The notes: generated by a model not told the origin, from the letters alone. 35,568 nucleotides of DNA from Anaerolineales bacterium (GCA_011389535.1 JAABUE010000013.1:1-35568), one strand, 5' to 3'; positions 14,894 through 23,154 are shown, counted from the stretch's first letter. Made by a program: numbers and translations.

Positions 14894-14926
14894 AAGGGCG
14901 ACCCAAGTGGCCGCCCTTTTTGTTTT
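14894..14926 (+). terminator. Rho-independent terminator of dnaK
   Basis: AAGGGCGACC (14894-14903) pairs with GGCCGCCCTT (14909-14918) with one mismatch around CAAGT. The tail TTTTTGTTTT runs directly into the TATAAT of the next gene, sharing its first T. Confidence 0.92.
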
Positions 14927-14931
14927 ATAAT
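14926..14931 (+). promoter_or_regulatory. TATAAT -10 box of the C39 peptidase gene, fused to the dnaK terminator tail
   Basis: Perfect TATAAT, then seven bases (CCCCTCC), then the ATG at 14939. Leaderless geometry. Any -35 contacts would fall inside the terminator stem. Confidence 0.6.
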
Positions 14932-14938
14932 CCCCTCC

Positions 14939-16252
14939 ATGTTCAACAACTTTAGACGTATTTACGTCCTGCCTATCGCGTTGCTCGTGGTGGTCGGCAT
15001 TTACTTTACACCCCCGGTTCATTCCCGCCTTTCCTGGCGACTCGATGAAATGCGCACCCGCATTGTCTACTTCTTTAAACCACCGGATGAAGCCGTCTTC
15101 CAACCCGAGCAGCAGGCAGACTTCGAGTCCGTTTTAGCGACCACACGCGCCGAATTCGCGCAGACACTCACACCCGTAGCGACAGTTTCCCCAGTGGGGA
15201 CAACGACCCCCGGCCCTACGCCACGGCCAACGATCACAGCGACGCCTCTGCCTGTCACCGTTAAATTAGAAGGGGTCAAATACGAAGACCAGCACAACCG
15301 CTGGAACTACTGCGGACCGGCCAACTTCTCCATGGCGCTGACCTACTGGGGCTGGGAAGGGGACCGCGACGTGGTCGGCAAGGCCATCAAGCCCAGCGAC
15401 AAGGATAAGAACGTGATGCCGTACGAACTGCAGGACTTCGTGGCCGAGAATGTCCCGGGCATGAATACTGCCATGCGTTATGGGGGCGATATTGATACCC
15501 TCAAACGCCTGGTCGCGGCTGGTTTCCCTGTGGTGGCTGAAAAAGGGTACTACGAACGCGATTATGCCGGTAAACTGGGCTGGATGGGACACTACCAGTT
15601 CGTTACCGGGTACGATGAGACAAAAGGTGTGGTCATTGCCCAGGATACCTATCTGGACGGCCCGAACTTCGCCCTCCCTTATGATGAATTTAACGAAGGC
15701 TGGCGCTCGTTCAATTATGTCTTCGTGGTGGTCTATCCCGCCGAGCGTGAAAGCGAAGTGATGACTTTGCTCGGCCCGCTGGCAGATGCGGATGCAGCCG
15801 CGCGTCACGCCCTGTTCGTGGCGCAGGATGAAAGCCAGCGCTTGAGCGGTATCGATCGCTACTTCAGTTATTTCAATATCGGCACCAGCCATGTCGCGTT
15901 GCGTCAATACGGGGATGCCACCTACGCCTACGATTATGCCTTCCAGCTTTACAACGGCCTCTCGGGCGACAACAGCATCCGTCCTTATCGCATGATGTGG
16001 TACCAGACCGGCCCTTACTTCGCGTATTATTACAGCAACCGCTTCTCCGACGTGATCAACCTGGCAACGACCACGCTGGAAGACACCATCAGCGAGCCGG
16101 TGCTGGAAGAGAGTCTGATCTGGCGCGGACGGGCCTACTACATGGCCGGGGATACCCAGGCCGCCATCAAAGATTATCGCGCCGCGCTCAAAGTCCATCC
16201 CAACTGGCCGCCTGCCGTGCAGGCCCTGCAGGATTTGGGAGTGCAGCCTTAG
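14939..16252 (+). CDS. Exported C39-type (papain-like) cysteine peptidase with TPR region
   Basis: 437 residues. An N-terminal membrane segment (about 8-25) anchors the protein outside the cell. A Thr/Pro linker (about 75-107) leads to a C39-like domain (about 108-268) with the catalytic C125 in RWNYCGPANFSMAL, H218 in GWMGHYQFVTGYD and D236 in IAQDTYLD. The C-terminal part (about 285-437) is helical; its last segment has RGRAYYMAGDTQAAIKDYRAALKVHPNWPPA, a clear TPR. The triad looks intact, so it is probably an active surface peptidase, although no C39 ABC transporter is fused or adjacent. Substrate unknown; the TPR may bind a partner or peptide. Confidence 0.87.
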   Translation: MFNNFRRIYVLPIALLVVVGIYFTPPVHSRLSWRLDEMRTRIVYFFKPPDEAVFQPEQQADFESVLATTRAEFAQTLTPVATVSPVGTTTPGPTPRPTITATPLPVTVKLEGVKYEDQHNRWNYCGPANFSMALTYWGWEGDRDVVGKAIKPSDKDKNVMPYELQDFVAENVPGMNTAMRYGGDIDTLKRLVAAGFPVVAEKGYYERDYAGKLGWMGHYQFVTGYDETKGVVIAQDTYLDGPNFALPYDEFNEGWRSFNYVFVVVYPAERESEVMTLLGPLADADAAARHALFVAQDESQRLSGIDRYFSYFNIGTSHVALRQYGDATYAYDYAFQLYNGLSGDNSIRPYRMMWYQTGPYFAYYYSNRFSDVINLATTTLEDTISEPVLEESLIWRGRAYYMAGDTQAAIKDYRAALKVHPNWPPAVQALQDLGVQP

Positions 16253-16334
16253 TTTGGTAGTTCTTAGTTCAGTAGCTTTATAGTTATTTTGCTCTGGTCC
16301 GGAATTTTTATTGTGAATTAAGGTAGAAACCATC

Positions 16335-16699
16335 ATGGCAAAAATCGAACGGTTTGAAGATTTGCATAGCTGGCAAAAGGCCCGGCAACTCGCTAACGCA
16401 ATTTATGATCTGACCGAACATCCGATATTCAAAAAAGACTTCCGCTTGAGCAGTCAAATTCAATGTGCTGCCGGATCGGCCATGCACAATATTTCAGAGG
16501 GCTTTGATTCTGGTTCAAACCCCGAATTCATCCGCTTCTTGAAAATGGCAAGGCGCTCCGCAAGTGAAGTACAATCTGAACTCTACCTTGCTCTCGACCG
16601 TAAATACATCACCCAGGATCAACTCACAACATCCTATAATCTTGCAACCGAAGTCAAACGCTCATCAACGGCATGATCGGATACCTGCGGAAATCCTAA
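16335..16699 (+). pseudogene. Four-helix-bundle protein (S23/TIGR02436-like), single-base frameshift near the 3' end
   Basis: The open frame from ATG 16335 encodes 113 residues: FEDLHSWQKARQLANAIYDLT, NISEGFDSGSNPEFIRFLKMARRSASEVQSELYLALD and YNLATEV, all typical of the family first noted in 23S rRNA insertions. It then ends abnormally with KRSSTA and a stop at 16674-16676. Reading one base back from 16661 gives LINGMIGYLRKS and TAA at 16697-16699, which is the normal family C-terminus. So one base is missing around 16658-16662, by mutation or sequencing error. The family has unknown function. The final helix of the bundle would be lost in the shortened product. Confidence 0.8.
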
Positions 16700-16725
16700 C
16701 TAACTAACCACCCAACTACCAAACT

Positions 16726-17934
16726 ATGAAACTACTCCACTTCGCCGACGCTCATATCGACATGGCCAACTATGGCCGCCATGACCCGCAGACGGGCTTA
16801 CCCCTGCGCGTGCTGGACTTTTTGAAATCACTGGATACGATCGTGGACGCGGCCGTCTCCGAAAACGTGGACGCGGTCATCTTCGCGGGCGATGCCTACA
16901 AGGACCGTTCGCCCGCTCCCACCTTCCAGCGCGAGTGGGGCCGGCGGATCATCCGCCTTTCTCGGGCGGGCATCCCCACCTTTTTGCTGGTCGGCAACCA
17001 CGACATGTCGCCTGCAACCGGGCGGGCGCACGCCATCCACGAGTTCGATACCCTGCAAATCCCGCATGTGCGCGTGCTGCAAAAACCAGGCTTCCTGAGC
17101 GCAGACGAGCTGGGCTTGCCGTTCCAAATGATCGCTATCCCTTATATCTCGCGCTCCGGTTTGATGGCCGCGCTGGAAGTCAGCGGTGCCGACCGGGCTG
17201 AAGTCTATAGCGAGATCGAAAAACGGCTGACCGATCTGATTATGGGATGGCTGGAGAATGCCGATCCGAGCCTGCCCGTTATCCTGACGGCGCATGCTTC
17301 GGTACAGGGTGCATCCTACGGCTCGGAACGGACCGTGATGCTGGGCGCGGACTTTGTGCTGCCTGCTTCGCTGGTCAAAGACCCACGACTGGATTACGTA
17401 GCGCTGGGGCACATCCACAAACCGCAGGATTTGAACGAGGGGCATCACCCGCCGGTGATCTATCCCGGCTCTATCGAGCGCGTGGACTTTGGTGAAGCAA
17501 GAGACGACAAGTTTTATGTCATCGTTGATGTAGCCAAAGGCCATTCACAGGTGGAATGGAAAAAGCTCGACGGGGTGAGACCTTTCGTAGATTGCCGGGC
17601 AGTCCTGAATTCGGGGGAGAACGTGACCCAGGCGCTCATGTCTGCCCTGCCGAAGTCGAAGGGGCTCGAAGGCGCCATCGTCCGCCTGACGGTCGAATAT
17701 CCGCGCGAATGGGATACGCTGATCGACGATGCAGCCATGCGCAAGCATACCGAGGGCTGTTTTGAGTTCCACCTGGTCAAGCGGCCCCAGGTGGAAGCGC
17801 GCATCCGTCTGCCAGCCGACCAGACCGTCAGCAGCCTTTCGCCGCTGGACCTGCTTGACCAGTATTGGCGCGCCAGCCACACGGAAGATGCCGGGGAACT
17901 GCAAAAGCTGGCCCAGGAAATCATTTTTGGGTAA
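16726..17934 (+). CDS. SbcD/Mre11-like DNA repair exonuclease subunit
   Basis: 402 residues. The metallophosphoesterase motifs are in order: LHFADAHID (D8, H10), FAGDAYKD, LVGNHDMS, LTAHASV, and ALGHIHKPQ near residue 230. They supply the two-metal site for nuclease activity. A C-terminal capping region follows (about 270-400). Length and order match SbcD-type subunits, which with SbcC/Rad50 process DNA hairpins and ends. No sbcC lies next to it; an MFS gene follows, so it either acts with an unlinked partner or alone. Long palindromes in this window would be natural substrates, but that is only a suggestion. The upstream four-helix-bundle remnant is on the same strand. No strong ribosome site is seen before ATG 16726. 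Confidence 0.9.
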   Translation: MKLLHFADAHIDMANYGRHDPQTGLPLRVLDFLKSLDTIVDAAVSENVDAVIFAGDAYKDRSPAPTFQREWGRRIIRLSRAGIPTFLLVGNHDMSPATGRAHAIHEFDTLQIPHVRVLQKPGFLSADELGLPFQMIAIPYISRSGLMAALEVSGADRAEVYSEIEKRLTDLIMGWLENADPSLPVILTAHASVQGASYGSERTVMLGADFVLPASLVKDPRLDYVALGHIHKPQDLNEGHHPPVIYPGSIERVDFGEARDDKFYVIVDVAKGHSQVEWKKLDGVRPFVDCRAVLNSGENVTQALMSALPKSKGLEGAIVRLTVEYPREWDTLIDDAAMRKHTEGCFEFHLVKRPQVEARIRLPADQTVSSLSPLDLLDQYWRASHTEDAGELQKLAQEIIFG

Positions 17935-18052
17935 AGAGATAGCGAGTATCGCAACCAGAATTAATTTTTAGGGTCAAAGTTGATCCTGTACCTTGAATAT
18001 CAGCCGGACACCCCATACCTTAGGAAGTTGCGGCACAGGTGACAAACGTCAA

Positions 18053-18081
18053 TTGACTCGCTCTTTTTTGTATTGTAGACT
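18053..18081 (+). promoter_or_regulatory. Sigma70-type promoter of the MFS gene
   Basis: TTGACT (18053-18058), a 17-bp spacer and TAGACT (18076-18081), about 29 bases before ATG 18111. Confidence 0.7.
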
Positions 18082-18110
18082 AACACTAAATCCATCATTC
18101 GAGGCTGCTC

Positions 18111-19406
18111 ATGGCACAAAAAAGTCCGCGTTACCGCTGGTTCGTTGTCCTTATCTTCTTCTTTTTCATGCTGTTGCATCAGAGCGACAAGCTGCTAATT
18201 GGCCCGCTCACGCCCGCTATTATCGAAGAATTCAATATCACAAAAACCCAGATGGGCGCTGTGCTGACCGGCGCGCTGCTCGTCGGCACGGTCTTGTACC
18301 CATTGTGGGGCTACCTGTACGACCGCTTTGCGCGCTCCAAACTCCTGGCGCTGGCCTCCTTCCTGTGGGGCGCAACGACCTGGTTGAGCGCCATTGTGCG
18401 CACCTATCCCGGTTTTCTGATAACGCGCGCCTCCACCGGCATCGACGACTCATCTTATCCCGGCCTGTATTCGCTCATTGCCGACTACTTTGGCCCAAGC
18501 ATGCGTGGCAAAGTGTATGGCATCCTGCAACTGACCCAGCCGATCGGCTACCTGGTGGGCATGATCCTGGCCTTGATGCTGGCACCCACGCTGGGCTGGC
18601 GTAACGTTTTCTATATCACTGGCGCGCTGGGATTGGTACTGTCTGTGCTTATTTTCTTCGGCGTCAAAGAGATCCCCCGCGGGCAGGCCGAACCCGAACT
18701 GCAGAACCTGGAAATCAGCCAGTACCGCTTTAACTGGCAGGAAGCTAAAGAAGTCTTCAAGAAAAAGACCATGTGGTTCGTCTTTTTACAGGGATTTGCG
18801 GGGGTCTTCCCCTGGAACGTAATTACCTACTGGTTTTTCACCTACCTGGCCGAAGAGCGCGGCTACGACGAGGGCAGTATTCTGTTCACGATGGCGCCGA
18901 TCATTTTGGTGCTGGCGGGCAGCTACTTCCTGGGCGGATTCCTGGGGGACTGGGCTTTCAAACGCACGCTCAAAGGCCGCATCATTGTTTCCAGCATTGG
19001 TGTGTTGATGGGCGCGGTGTTCCTGTTCTTTGCCATCAACACCCCGGTTGAAGCCCGCAGCACCTTCTTTATCCTGATGATCCTGACGGCGGTCTTCATG
19101 CCGCTATCCTCCCCGAACGTCATCGCGACCGTTTACGACGTGACCATGCCCGAAGTCCGCTCCACGGCGCAGGCCACCGAGTATTTTATTGAAAACGCAG
19201 GCGCGGCTTTTGCTCCCCTGCTGGCGGGCATCATCGCCGACGCCTCCAACCTGCAAACATCGATCCTGGTCATCTGCATCACCGCCTGGATCTTGTGCTT
19301 CTTCTTCTACCTCGGCGCACTGTTCTTTATCGAAGGTGATATCCATTCACTCCGCCGGCAAATGGCGGAACGCGCCGCGTTCGAACGAGCCAGGCAGACG
19401 AACTAA
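18111..19406 (+). CDS. Major facilitator superfamily transporter (Spinster/ACS-like)
   Basis: 431 residues with 12 predicted membrane segments. The signature GYLYDRFARSKLLALASFLWGATT between helices 2 and 3 and RASTGIDDSSYPGLYSLIADYF in helix 4 place it near the Spinster/anion:cation symporter side of the MFS. No substrate-defining residues can be named. It is followed after 37 bases by the acyltransferase-like gene, so the two may share a transcript. Eukaryotic Spinster proteins carry sphingolipids and the adjacent gene resembles bacterial ceramide synthases, but a lipid role is speculative. Confidence 0.88.
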   Translation: MAQKSPRYRWFVVLIFFFFMLLHQSDKLLIGPLTPAIIEEFNITKTQMGAVLTGALLVGTVLYPLWGYLYDRFARSKLLALASFLWGATTWLSAIVRTYPGFLITRASTGIDDSSYPGLYSLIADYFGPSMRGKVYGILQLTQPIGYLVGMILALMLAPTLGWRNVFYITGALGLVLSVLIFFGVKEIPRGQAEPELQNLEISQYRFNWQEAKEVFKKKTMWFVFLQGFAGVFPWNVITYWFFTYLAEERGYDEGSILFTMAPIILVLAGSYFLGGFLGDWAFKRTLKGRIIVSSIGVLMGAVFLFFAINTPVEARSTFFILMILTAVFMPLSSPNVIATVYDVTMPEVRSTAQATEYFIENAGAAFAPLLAGIIADASNLQTSILVICITAWILCFFFYLGALFFIEGDIHSLRRQMAERAAFERARQTN

Positions 19407-19443
19407 TCCGTAGGACAAGATACTATCTCGTCCTACCCTTTCT

Positions 19444-20565
19444 ATGAACATCACCCAGATCGACCTCTCCAACAAAAAGCAGGTCCGAGCCTTCCTCGAC
19501 CTGCCTTTTTACATTTACAAGGATACTCCCCAGTGGGTGCCGCCTTTACGGATGGACGACCGCCTCCGGCTGGACCCGAAACGGTATCCGTTTTACCGGC
19601 ATTCCCGGGCCGGGTTCTTTCTCGCTTACGAAGGAACGCGCGCGGTAGGGCGTATCGTCGCAATCGACAACCGCCTCTACAACCAGTACAACAACGAGGC
19701 GACCGCTTTTTTCTATTTATTCGAATGCGAAAACAGCCAGCAAGCTGCCAACTCCCTGTTCGACGCCGCCTGTGACTGGACCCGTGCCCGCGGCTTGACG
19801 AAGATCTTCGGTCCCAAAGGCTTTACCGCGCTGGACGGTTTCGGACTGCTGGTGAAAGGCTTCCAGCACCGCCCCGCCTTCGGTTTGCCATACAATCCTC
19901 CTTATTATCCCGAACTGATCGAAACAACTGGATTCGAGCCCGAACTGGATGCCGTCTCCGGCTACCTGGACGCGGGCATCCAGTTCCCGGCACGGATCCA
20001 TGAATTAGCCGAGCGCATTGCCAGACGGCGTGGCTTGCGGATTACGCGCTTCCGCACCCGCAAGGACCTGCGAACATTTGTCCCAAAGCTAAAAAAACTG
20101 TACAATAGCGCCTTGCGCGGCACTGCCGGGAATGCGCCCCTGACCGATGCCGAAGTCAAAGTAATGGCAAACCAACTGCTCTGGTTCGCCGACCCGCGTC
20201 TGCTCAAGATCGTATACAAAGGCGATGAACCGGTCGGTTTCCTGATGGCCTATCCGGATATCTCCGCCGCGCTGCAGAAAACCAAAGGCCGCATTCTTCC
20301 TTTCGGTTGGATCACGCTGCTGCGCGAGTTCAAGCGCACCGACTGGTTGAACATCAACGGCGCAGGCCTGCTGCCCGAATACCGTGGTTCCGGCGGGACG
20401 GCCATTTTGTACAGCGAGCTGTTCAAGTCCGTAGTGGAGACTGGCCAGTTCAGGCACGCCGAAGTGATCCAGATCGGCGTGGAAAACGAGAACATGCGGC
20501 GCGATATGGAAAACTTCGGTATCGACTTTTATAAAGTACACCGCACCTATGTGCGAGCCTTGTAA
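19444..20565 (+). CDS. GNAT-fold protein of the YghO/BcerS-like group
   Basis: 373 residues. The N-terminal part has RAFLDLPFYIYKDTPQWVPPL, then FFLAYEGTRAVGRIVAIDN, FGPKGFTALDGFGLLVKGF and PYNPPYYPELIETTGFE. The C-terminal part has FLMAYPDIS, NINGAGLLPEYRGSGGTAILYSELFK and IQIGVENENMRRDMENFGI, a GNAT acyl-CoA binding layout. This is the family including E. coli YghO and the bacterial ceramide synthase of Caulobacter. Members of known function acylate lipid amines; whether this one does is not established. The organism would need other sphingolipid genes, none of which is in the window. It sits just after the MFS carrier. Confidence 0.78.
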   Translation: MNITQIDLSNKKQVRAFLDLPFYIYKDTPQWVPPLRMDDRLRLDPKRYPFYRHSRAGFFLAYEGTRAVGRIVAIDNRLYNQYNNEATAFFYLFECENSQQAANSLFDAACDWTRARGLTKIFGPKGFTALDGFGLLVKGFQHRPAFGLPYNPPYYPELIETTGFEPELDAVSGYLDAGIQFPARIHELAERIARRRGLRITRFRTRKDLRTFVPKLKKLYNSALRGTAGNAPLTDAEVKVMANQLLWFADPRLLKIVYKGDEPVGFLMAYPDISAALQKTKGRILPFGWITLLREFKRTDWLNINGAGLLPEYRGSGGTAILYSELFKSVVETGQFRHAEVIQIGVENENMRRDMENFGIDFYKVHRTYVRAL

Positions 20566-20590
20566 CGCGACACACCGTCCTCCAATTGTC

Positions 20591-20607
20591 CAGCAGTGCA
20601 ACTGCTG
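20591..20607. other. 7-bp hairpin upstream of the HD-domain gene
   Basis: CAGCAGT (20591-20597) and ACTGCTG (20601-20607) pair around a 3-nt loop. No T tract follows, so it is not a convincing terminator. Confidence 0.4.
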
Positions 20608-20645
20608 ATAGTAAGATGCAACAGTTTTTATTAAAGGGAGTTTGA

Positions 20646-21200
20646 ATGGATTTTGCTGAAAATACCGGTCTCTTGCTGAAGGCATTGCGTTTTTCGGCGG
20701 ACAAACACCGAAATCAGCGCCGTAAAGATAATGCCCAATCTCCATATATTAACCATCCGATCGAGGTCGTGCAGTTGTTATGGGAAGTTGGCGGCGTGCG
20801 CGATAATGACATCCTGCTGGCTGCCATCTTGCACGACACGATCGAGGACACGGAGACGCGCTCCGAGGATATTAGAGAAGTGTTTGGGGAGGTAGTCATG
20901 GCACTCGTTATGGAAGTGACCGATGATAAAAGCCTGCCCAAAGCGGAACGCAAACGCCTGCAGATCGAGACCGCCCCGCATAAATCCCATGGCGCCAAAT
21001 TGATCAAACTGGCTGATAAATCCTGCAATGTGCGCAATCTGGTCACCACACCACCGAAGGACTGGTCCATGGAGCGCCGCCAGGAATATCTTCTGTGGAC
21101 AGAGAAAGTCGTTGCCGGCCTGCGCGGCACGAACCCGGCGCTGGAAGAATATTATGACCAGGAAATTACCAGTGGAAAAATGTTGTTAGGGATTGAATAA
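20646..21200 (+). CDS. Small alarmone-hydrolase-like HD protein (MESH1/RelA-SpoT hydrolase type)
   Basis: 184 residues, a stand-alone HD domain. H21 in [26 protein letters not shown]63-D64 in [12 protein letters not shown]67-D68 and D124 in [12 protein letters not shown] reproduce the metal and substrate residues of RelA/SpoT hydrolase domains and of MESH1. It probably removes the 3'-pyrophosphate of (p)ppGpp, or 2'-phosphate from NADPH as MESH1 can. There is no synthetase domain. GGGAG before ATG 20646 supports the start. The DegV gene follows after 23 bases. Whether the main substrate is ppGpp is inferred from family. Confidence 0.87.
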   Translation: MDFAENTGLLLKALRFSADKHRNQRRKDNAQSPYINHPIEVVQLLWEVGGVRDNDILLAAILHDTIEDTETRSEDIREVFGEVVMALVMEVTDDKSLPKAERKRLQIETAPHKSHGAKLIKLADKSCNVRNLVTTPPKDWSMERRQEYLLWTEKVVAGLRGTNPALEEYYDQEITSGKMLLGIE

Positions 21201-21223
21201 CCTATACTCTCGTTGGAGACTCT

Positions 21224-22060
21224 ATGACCATCATCGTTGCTGATACCACCTGCAGTTTGCCGCGTGATTTGCTTGCCCAACGCGGCATCCCGACTGTTCC
21301 GCAAGTCGTCATCTTTGGGGAAGATGCTTACCACGATGACCGGGAACTCGACACCGCTACTTTTTTACAAAAGCTCAAAGCTTCACCAGCGCTGCCAAAA
21401 ACCGCTGCCCCGGAGCCGCCGCTTTATTACCCGATCTACAAAGCGGCGCTGGATAAAGGCGAGAGTGTGATCGTGATTGCGCCCTCGGCCAAAGTCAGCG
21501 GGACGGTGCGCTCTGCGGAAGTCGCCGCGCAAGAATTCCCCGGCCTGGATGTGCGCGTGATCGACTCGCTGACCGTCTCATGCAACCTGGGCTCCATGAT
21601 ATTGGTTGCTGATGATATGGCGAAAGCAGGTAAGTCTGCCGATGAGATCGAAGCAAAAATTCGCGCGATGATCCCGCGCGGGCGGATCTTCTTCGTGGTC
21701 GATACGCTCGAATACCTGGCCAAGGGCGGACGCATTGGCGGAGCGAAGAAGTTGCTGGCTGAACTGCTGGAGATCAAACCGATCCTGACCATCCGCGATG
21801 GACAGGTGGAGCCGTTCGAGCAGCAGCGTACCAAGAAGCGTGCCATGGCGCGCCTGGCCGAAGTGGTCGCGGAAGAATGTCCCAGGACCGGGGAGTCCTA
21901 TTTAAGCGTGCTGCAGGTTGAGGCGGAGTCTGAAGCGCAGGCGTTTGTCGCCACGTTGAAAGAACATGTCTCGGTGACCGAAATCCCCATCTACGAGCTG
22001 CCTCCGGCCATTGTGGTCCATGGCGGGCCGAAAACGATGGGCGTCGGCTTTTTTGTTTAA
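21224..22060 (+). CDS. DegV family fatty-acid-binding protein
   Basis: 278 residues. The two-domain DegV fold is visible: IVADTTCSLP at the N-terminus, IAPSAKVSGTVRSAEVAAQEFP, the VIDSLTVSCNLGSMIL segment, then FFVVDTLEYLAKGGRIGGAKKLLAELLEIKPILTIRDGQVEP, a hallmark stretch, and HGGPKTMGVGFFV at the end. Family members bind fatty acids and, in some bacteria (FakB), present them to a FakA kinase. No FakA is present here. GGAG eight bases ahead of ATG 21224 fits the start. It probably shares a transcript with the HD gene. Confidence 0.92.
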   Translation: MTIIVADTTCSLPRDLLAQRGIPTVPQVVIFGEDAYHDDRELDTATFLQKLKASPALPKTAAPEPPLYYPIYKAALDKGESVIVIAPSAKVSGTVRSAEVAAQEFPGLDVRVIDSLTVSCNLGSMILVADDMAKAGKSADEIEAKIRAMIPRGRIFFVVDTLEYLAKGGRIGGAKKLLAELLEIKPILTIRDGQVEPFEQQRTKKRAMARLAEVVAEECPRTGESYLSVLQVEAESEAQAFVATLKEHVSVTEIPIYELPPAIVVHGGPKTMGVGFFV

Positions 22061-22128
22061 TTCCTTTGATATCCGGCAGTTGCGCTGCCGAATATGTTCG
22101 TCCCTTTGGGAAGCTTTATGGTAGATAC

Positions 22129-22178
22129 CCGGATTTGGGATACGAGCGTGCGTACGCACGCTCGTATCCCAAATCCGG
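22129..22178. repeat. Perfect 50-bp palindrome with no spacer
   Basis: The 25 bases from 22129 are the exact reverse complement of the next 25, with the axis between 22153 and 22154 and CCGG at both ends. It can form a 25-bp cruciform or RNA hairpin. No T tract follows on either strand, so it is a poor intrinsic terminator. It lies between the stop of the DegV gene and the promoter of yebC. A smaller hairpin, CGGCAG/CTGCCG, lies at about 22074-22090. Confidence 0.95.
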
Positions 22179-22236
22179 CCTCTTTCATGGGTAGCTTTGC
22201 GAACCGAAGTTTATAAGAAGGGTTGGGGAAGGGGCA

Positions 22237-22245
22237 TGGTATAAT
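22237..22245 (+). promoter_or_regulatory. Extended -10 promoter of yebC
   Basis: TGGTATAAT is an extended -10 element. Transcription would begin near 22252, giving a leader of about 56 bases that includes a hairpin and a good ribosome site. Confidence 0.65.
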
Positions 22246-22266
22246 TTTGCCTTGCAAAAATAGCAT

Positions 22267-22287
22267 CCCGCCTTCATTTCGGGCGGG
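22267..22287 (+). promoter_or_regulatory. GC-rich leader hairpin before yebC
   Basis: CCCGCC (22267-22272) pairs with GGCGGG (22282-22287) around a 9-nt loop, followed by TTCTTT and then the ribosome site GAAGGAG (about 22294-22300). It could attenuate transcription weakly or protect the mRNA end. No known riboswitch is recognised. Confidence 0.5.
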
Positions 22288-22307
22288 TTCTTTGAAGGAG
22301 TGCTCGT

Positions 22308-23063
22308 ATGTCTGGACATTCAAAATGGTCCACCATCAAACGCAAAAAGGGCGCGGCAGATGCCAAACGCGGCGCTATTTTTACCCGTCTCGCGCGCGAG
22401 ATCGCTGTAGCTGCCCGCGAAGGCGGCGGCGACCCGGATTCCAATTTCCGCCTGCGCCTGGCCGTCGATAAAGCCCGCGCCGAAAATATGCCGAAAGACA
22501 ACATCGAACGCGCCATTAAACGTGGCTCTGGCGATGATAAAGACGGCACGGCCTATGAAGAGATCATGTACGAAGGCTATGGCCCGAAAGGCGTGGCCAT
22601 GATGATCGAAACCGTCACCGATAACCGTAACCGCTCGGTCTCGGAGATCAGGCACGCGCTTTCCAGGAGCGGCGGCAGCATGGCCGAGGTGGGATCGGTT
22701 TCCTGGCAATTCGAGCGCAAGGCTTATTTTGCCTTCCACTCTAGAGAGTTGAACTATGACAAGGCTTTCGAGTTGGCCATCGAAGCCGGCGCCGACGATG
22801 TGACCGAAGAGGAGGGTATGATCGAGATCACCGGCCCCGTAGAATCCTTTAAAGCAACTGCGAACTTGTTGCACAAGGCCAAAGTCAACCCGGAAGATGC
22901 CGGGTTGCGCATGGTTCCTAAACAGGAAGTGGAACTGGATATAAACGACACTTTGCAGGTGATCAGGGTGATCGAAAGCCTCGAAGAAATGGACGACGTC
23001 CAGATCGTCTACTCGAACCTGAAGATGTCGGAAGATGCCATGGCGGCGCTCGAAGCCGAATAG
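22308..23063 (+). CDS. yebC: YebC/TACO1 family translation factor / regulatory protein
   Basis: 251 residues, full length. The N-terminal SGHSKWSTIKRKKGAADAKRG and FTRLAREIAVAAREGGGDPDSNFRLRLAVDKA are family signatures, followed by MPKDNIERAIKRGSG, YEGYGPKGVAMMIE and the acidic C-terminal domains. Members have been linked both to transcription control and to relieving ribosome stalling at proline stretches; the latter fits the linkage here with ribosome-rescue genes only loosely. It directly precedes ruvC, a neighbourhood common in bacteria. GAAGGAG eight bases before ATG fixes the start. Confidence 0.97.
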   Translation: MSGHSKWSTIKRKKGAADAKRGAIFTRLAREIAVAAREGGGDPDSNFRLRLAVDKARAENMPKDNIERAIKRGSGDDKDGTAYEEIMYEGYGPKGVAMMIETVTDNRNRSVSEIRHALSRSGGSMAEVGSVSWQFERKAYFAFHSRELNYDKAFELAIEAGADDVTEEEGMIEITGPVESFKATANLLHKAKVNPEDAGLRMVPKQEVELDINDTLQVIRVIESLEEMDDVQIVYSNLKMSEDAMAALEAE

Positions 23064-23154
23064 TATCTTACCAACCTGCATGATCCGCTATTCTTCGCTA
23101 ATCTGCGCTAAAATTGTCGCATGATTGGCAGAGATTGGCGGATTTTTTTTGACT

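Noticed and set aside
13852-14949. 365-codon open frame antisense to dnaK
   Set aside because: It mirrors the strongly conserved dnaK coding frame; its translation is low-complexity (repeated His/Arg/Leu/Gly) with no recognisable domain. Typical GC-rich shadow frame.
15266-16336. 356-codon open frame antisense to the C39 peptidase gene
   Set aside because: It overlaps a gene with intact catalytic motifs and shows no family features.
16661-16676. Programmed -1 frameshift in the four-helix-bundle gene
   Set aside because: The local sequence AAACGCTC lacks a standard slippery heptamer and no downstream pseudoknot is apparent, so a missing base is the simpler view.
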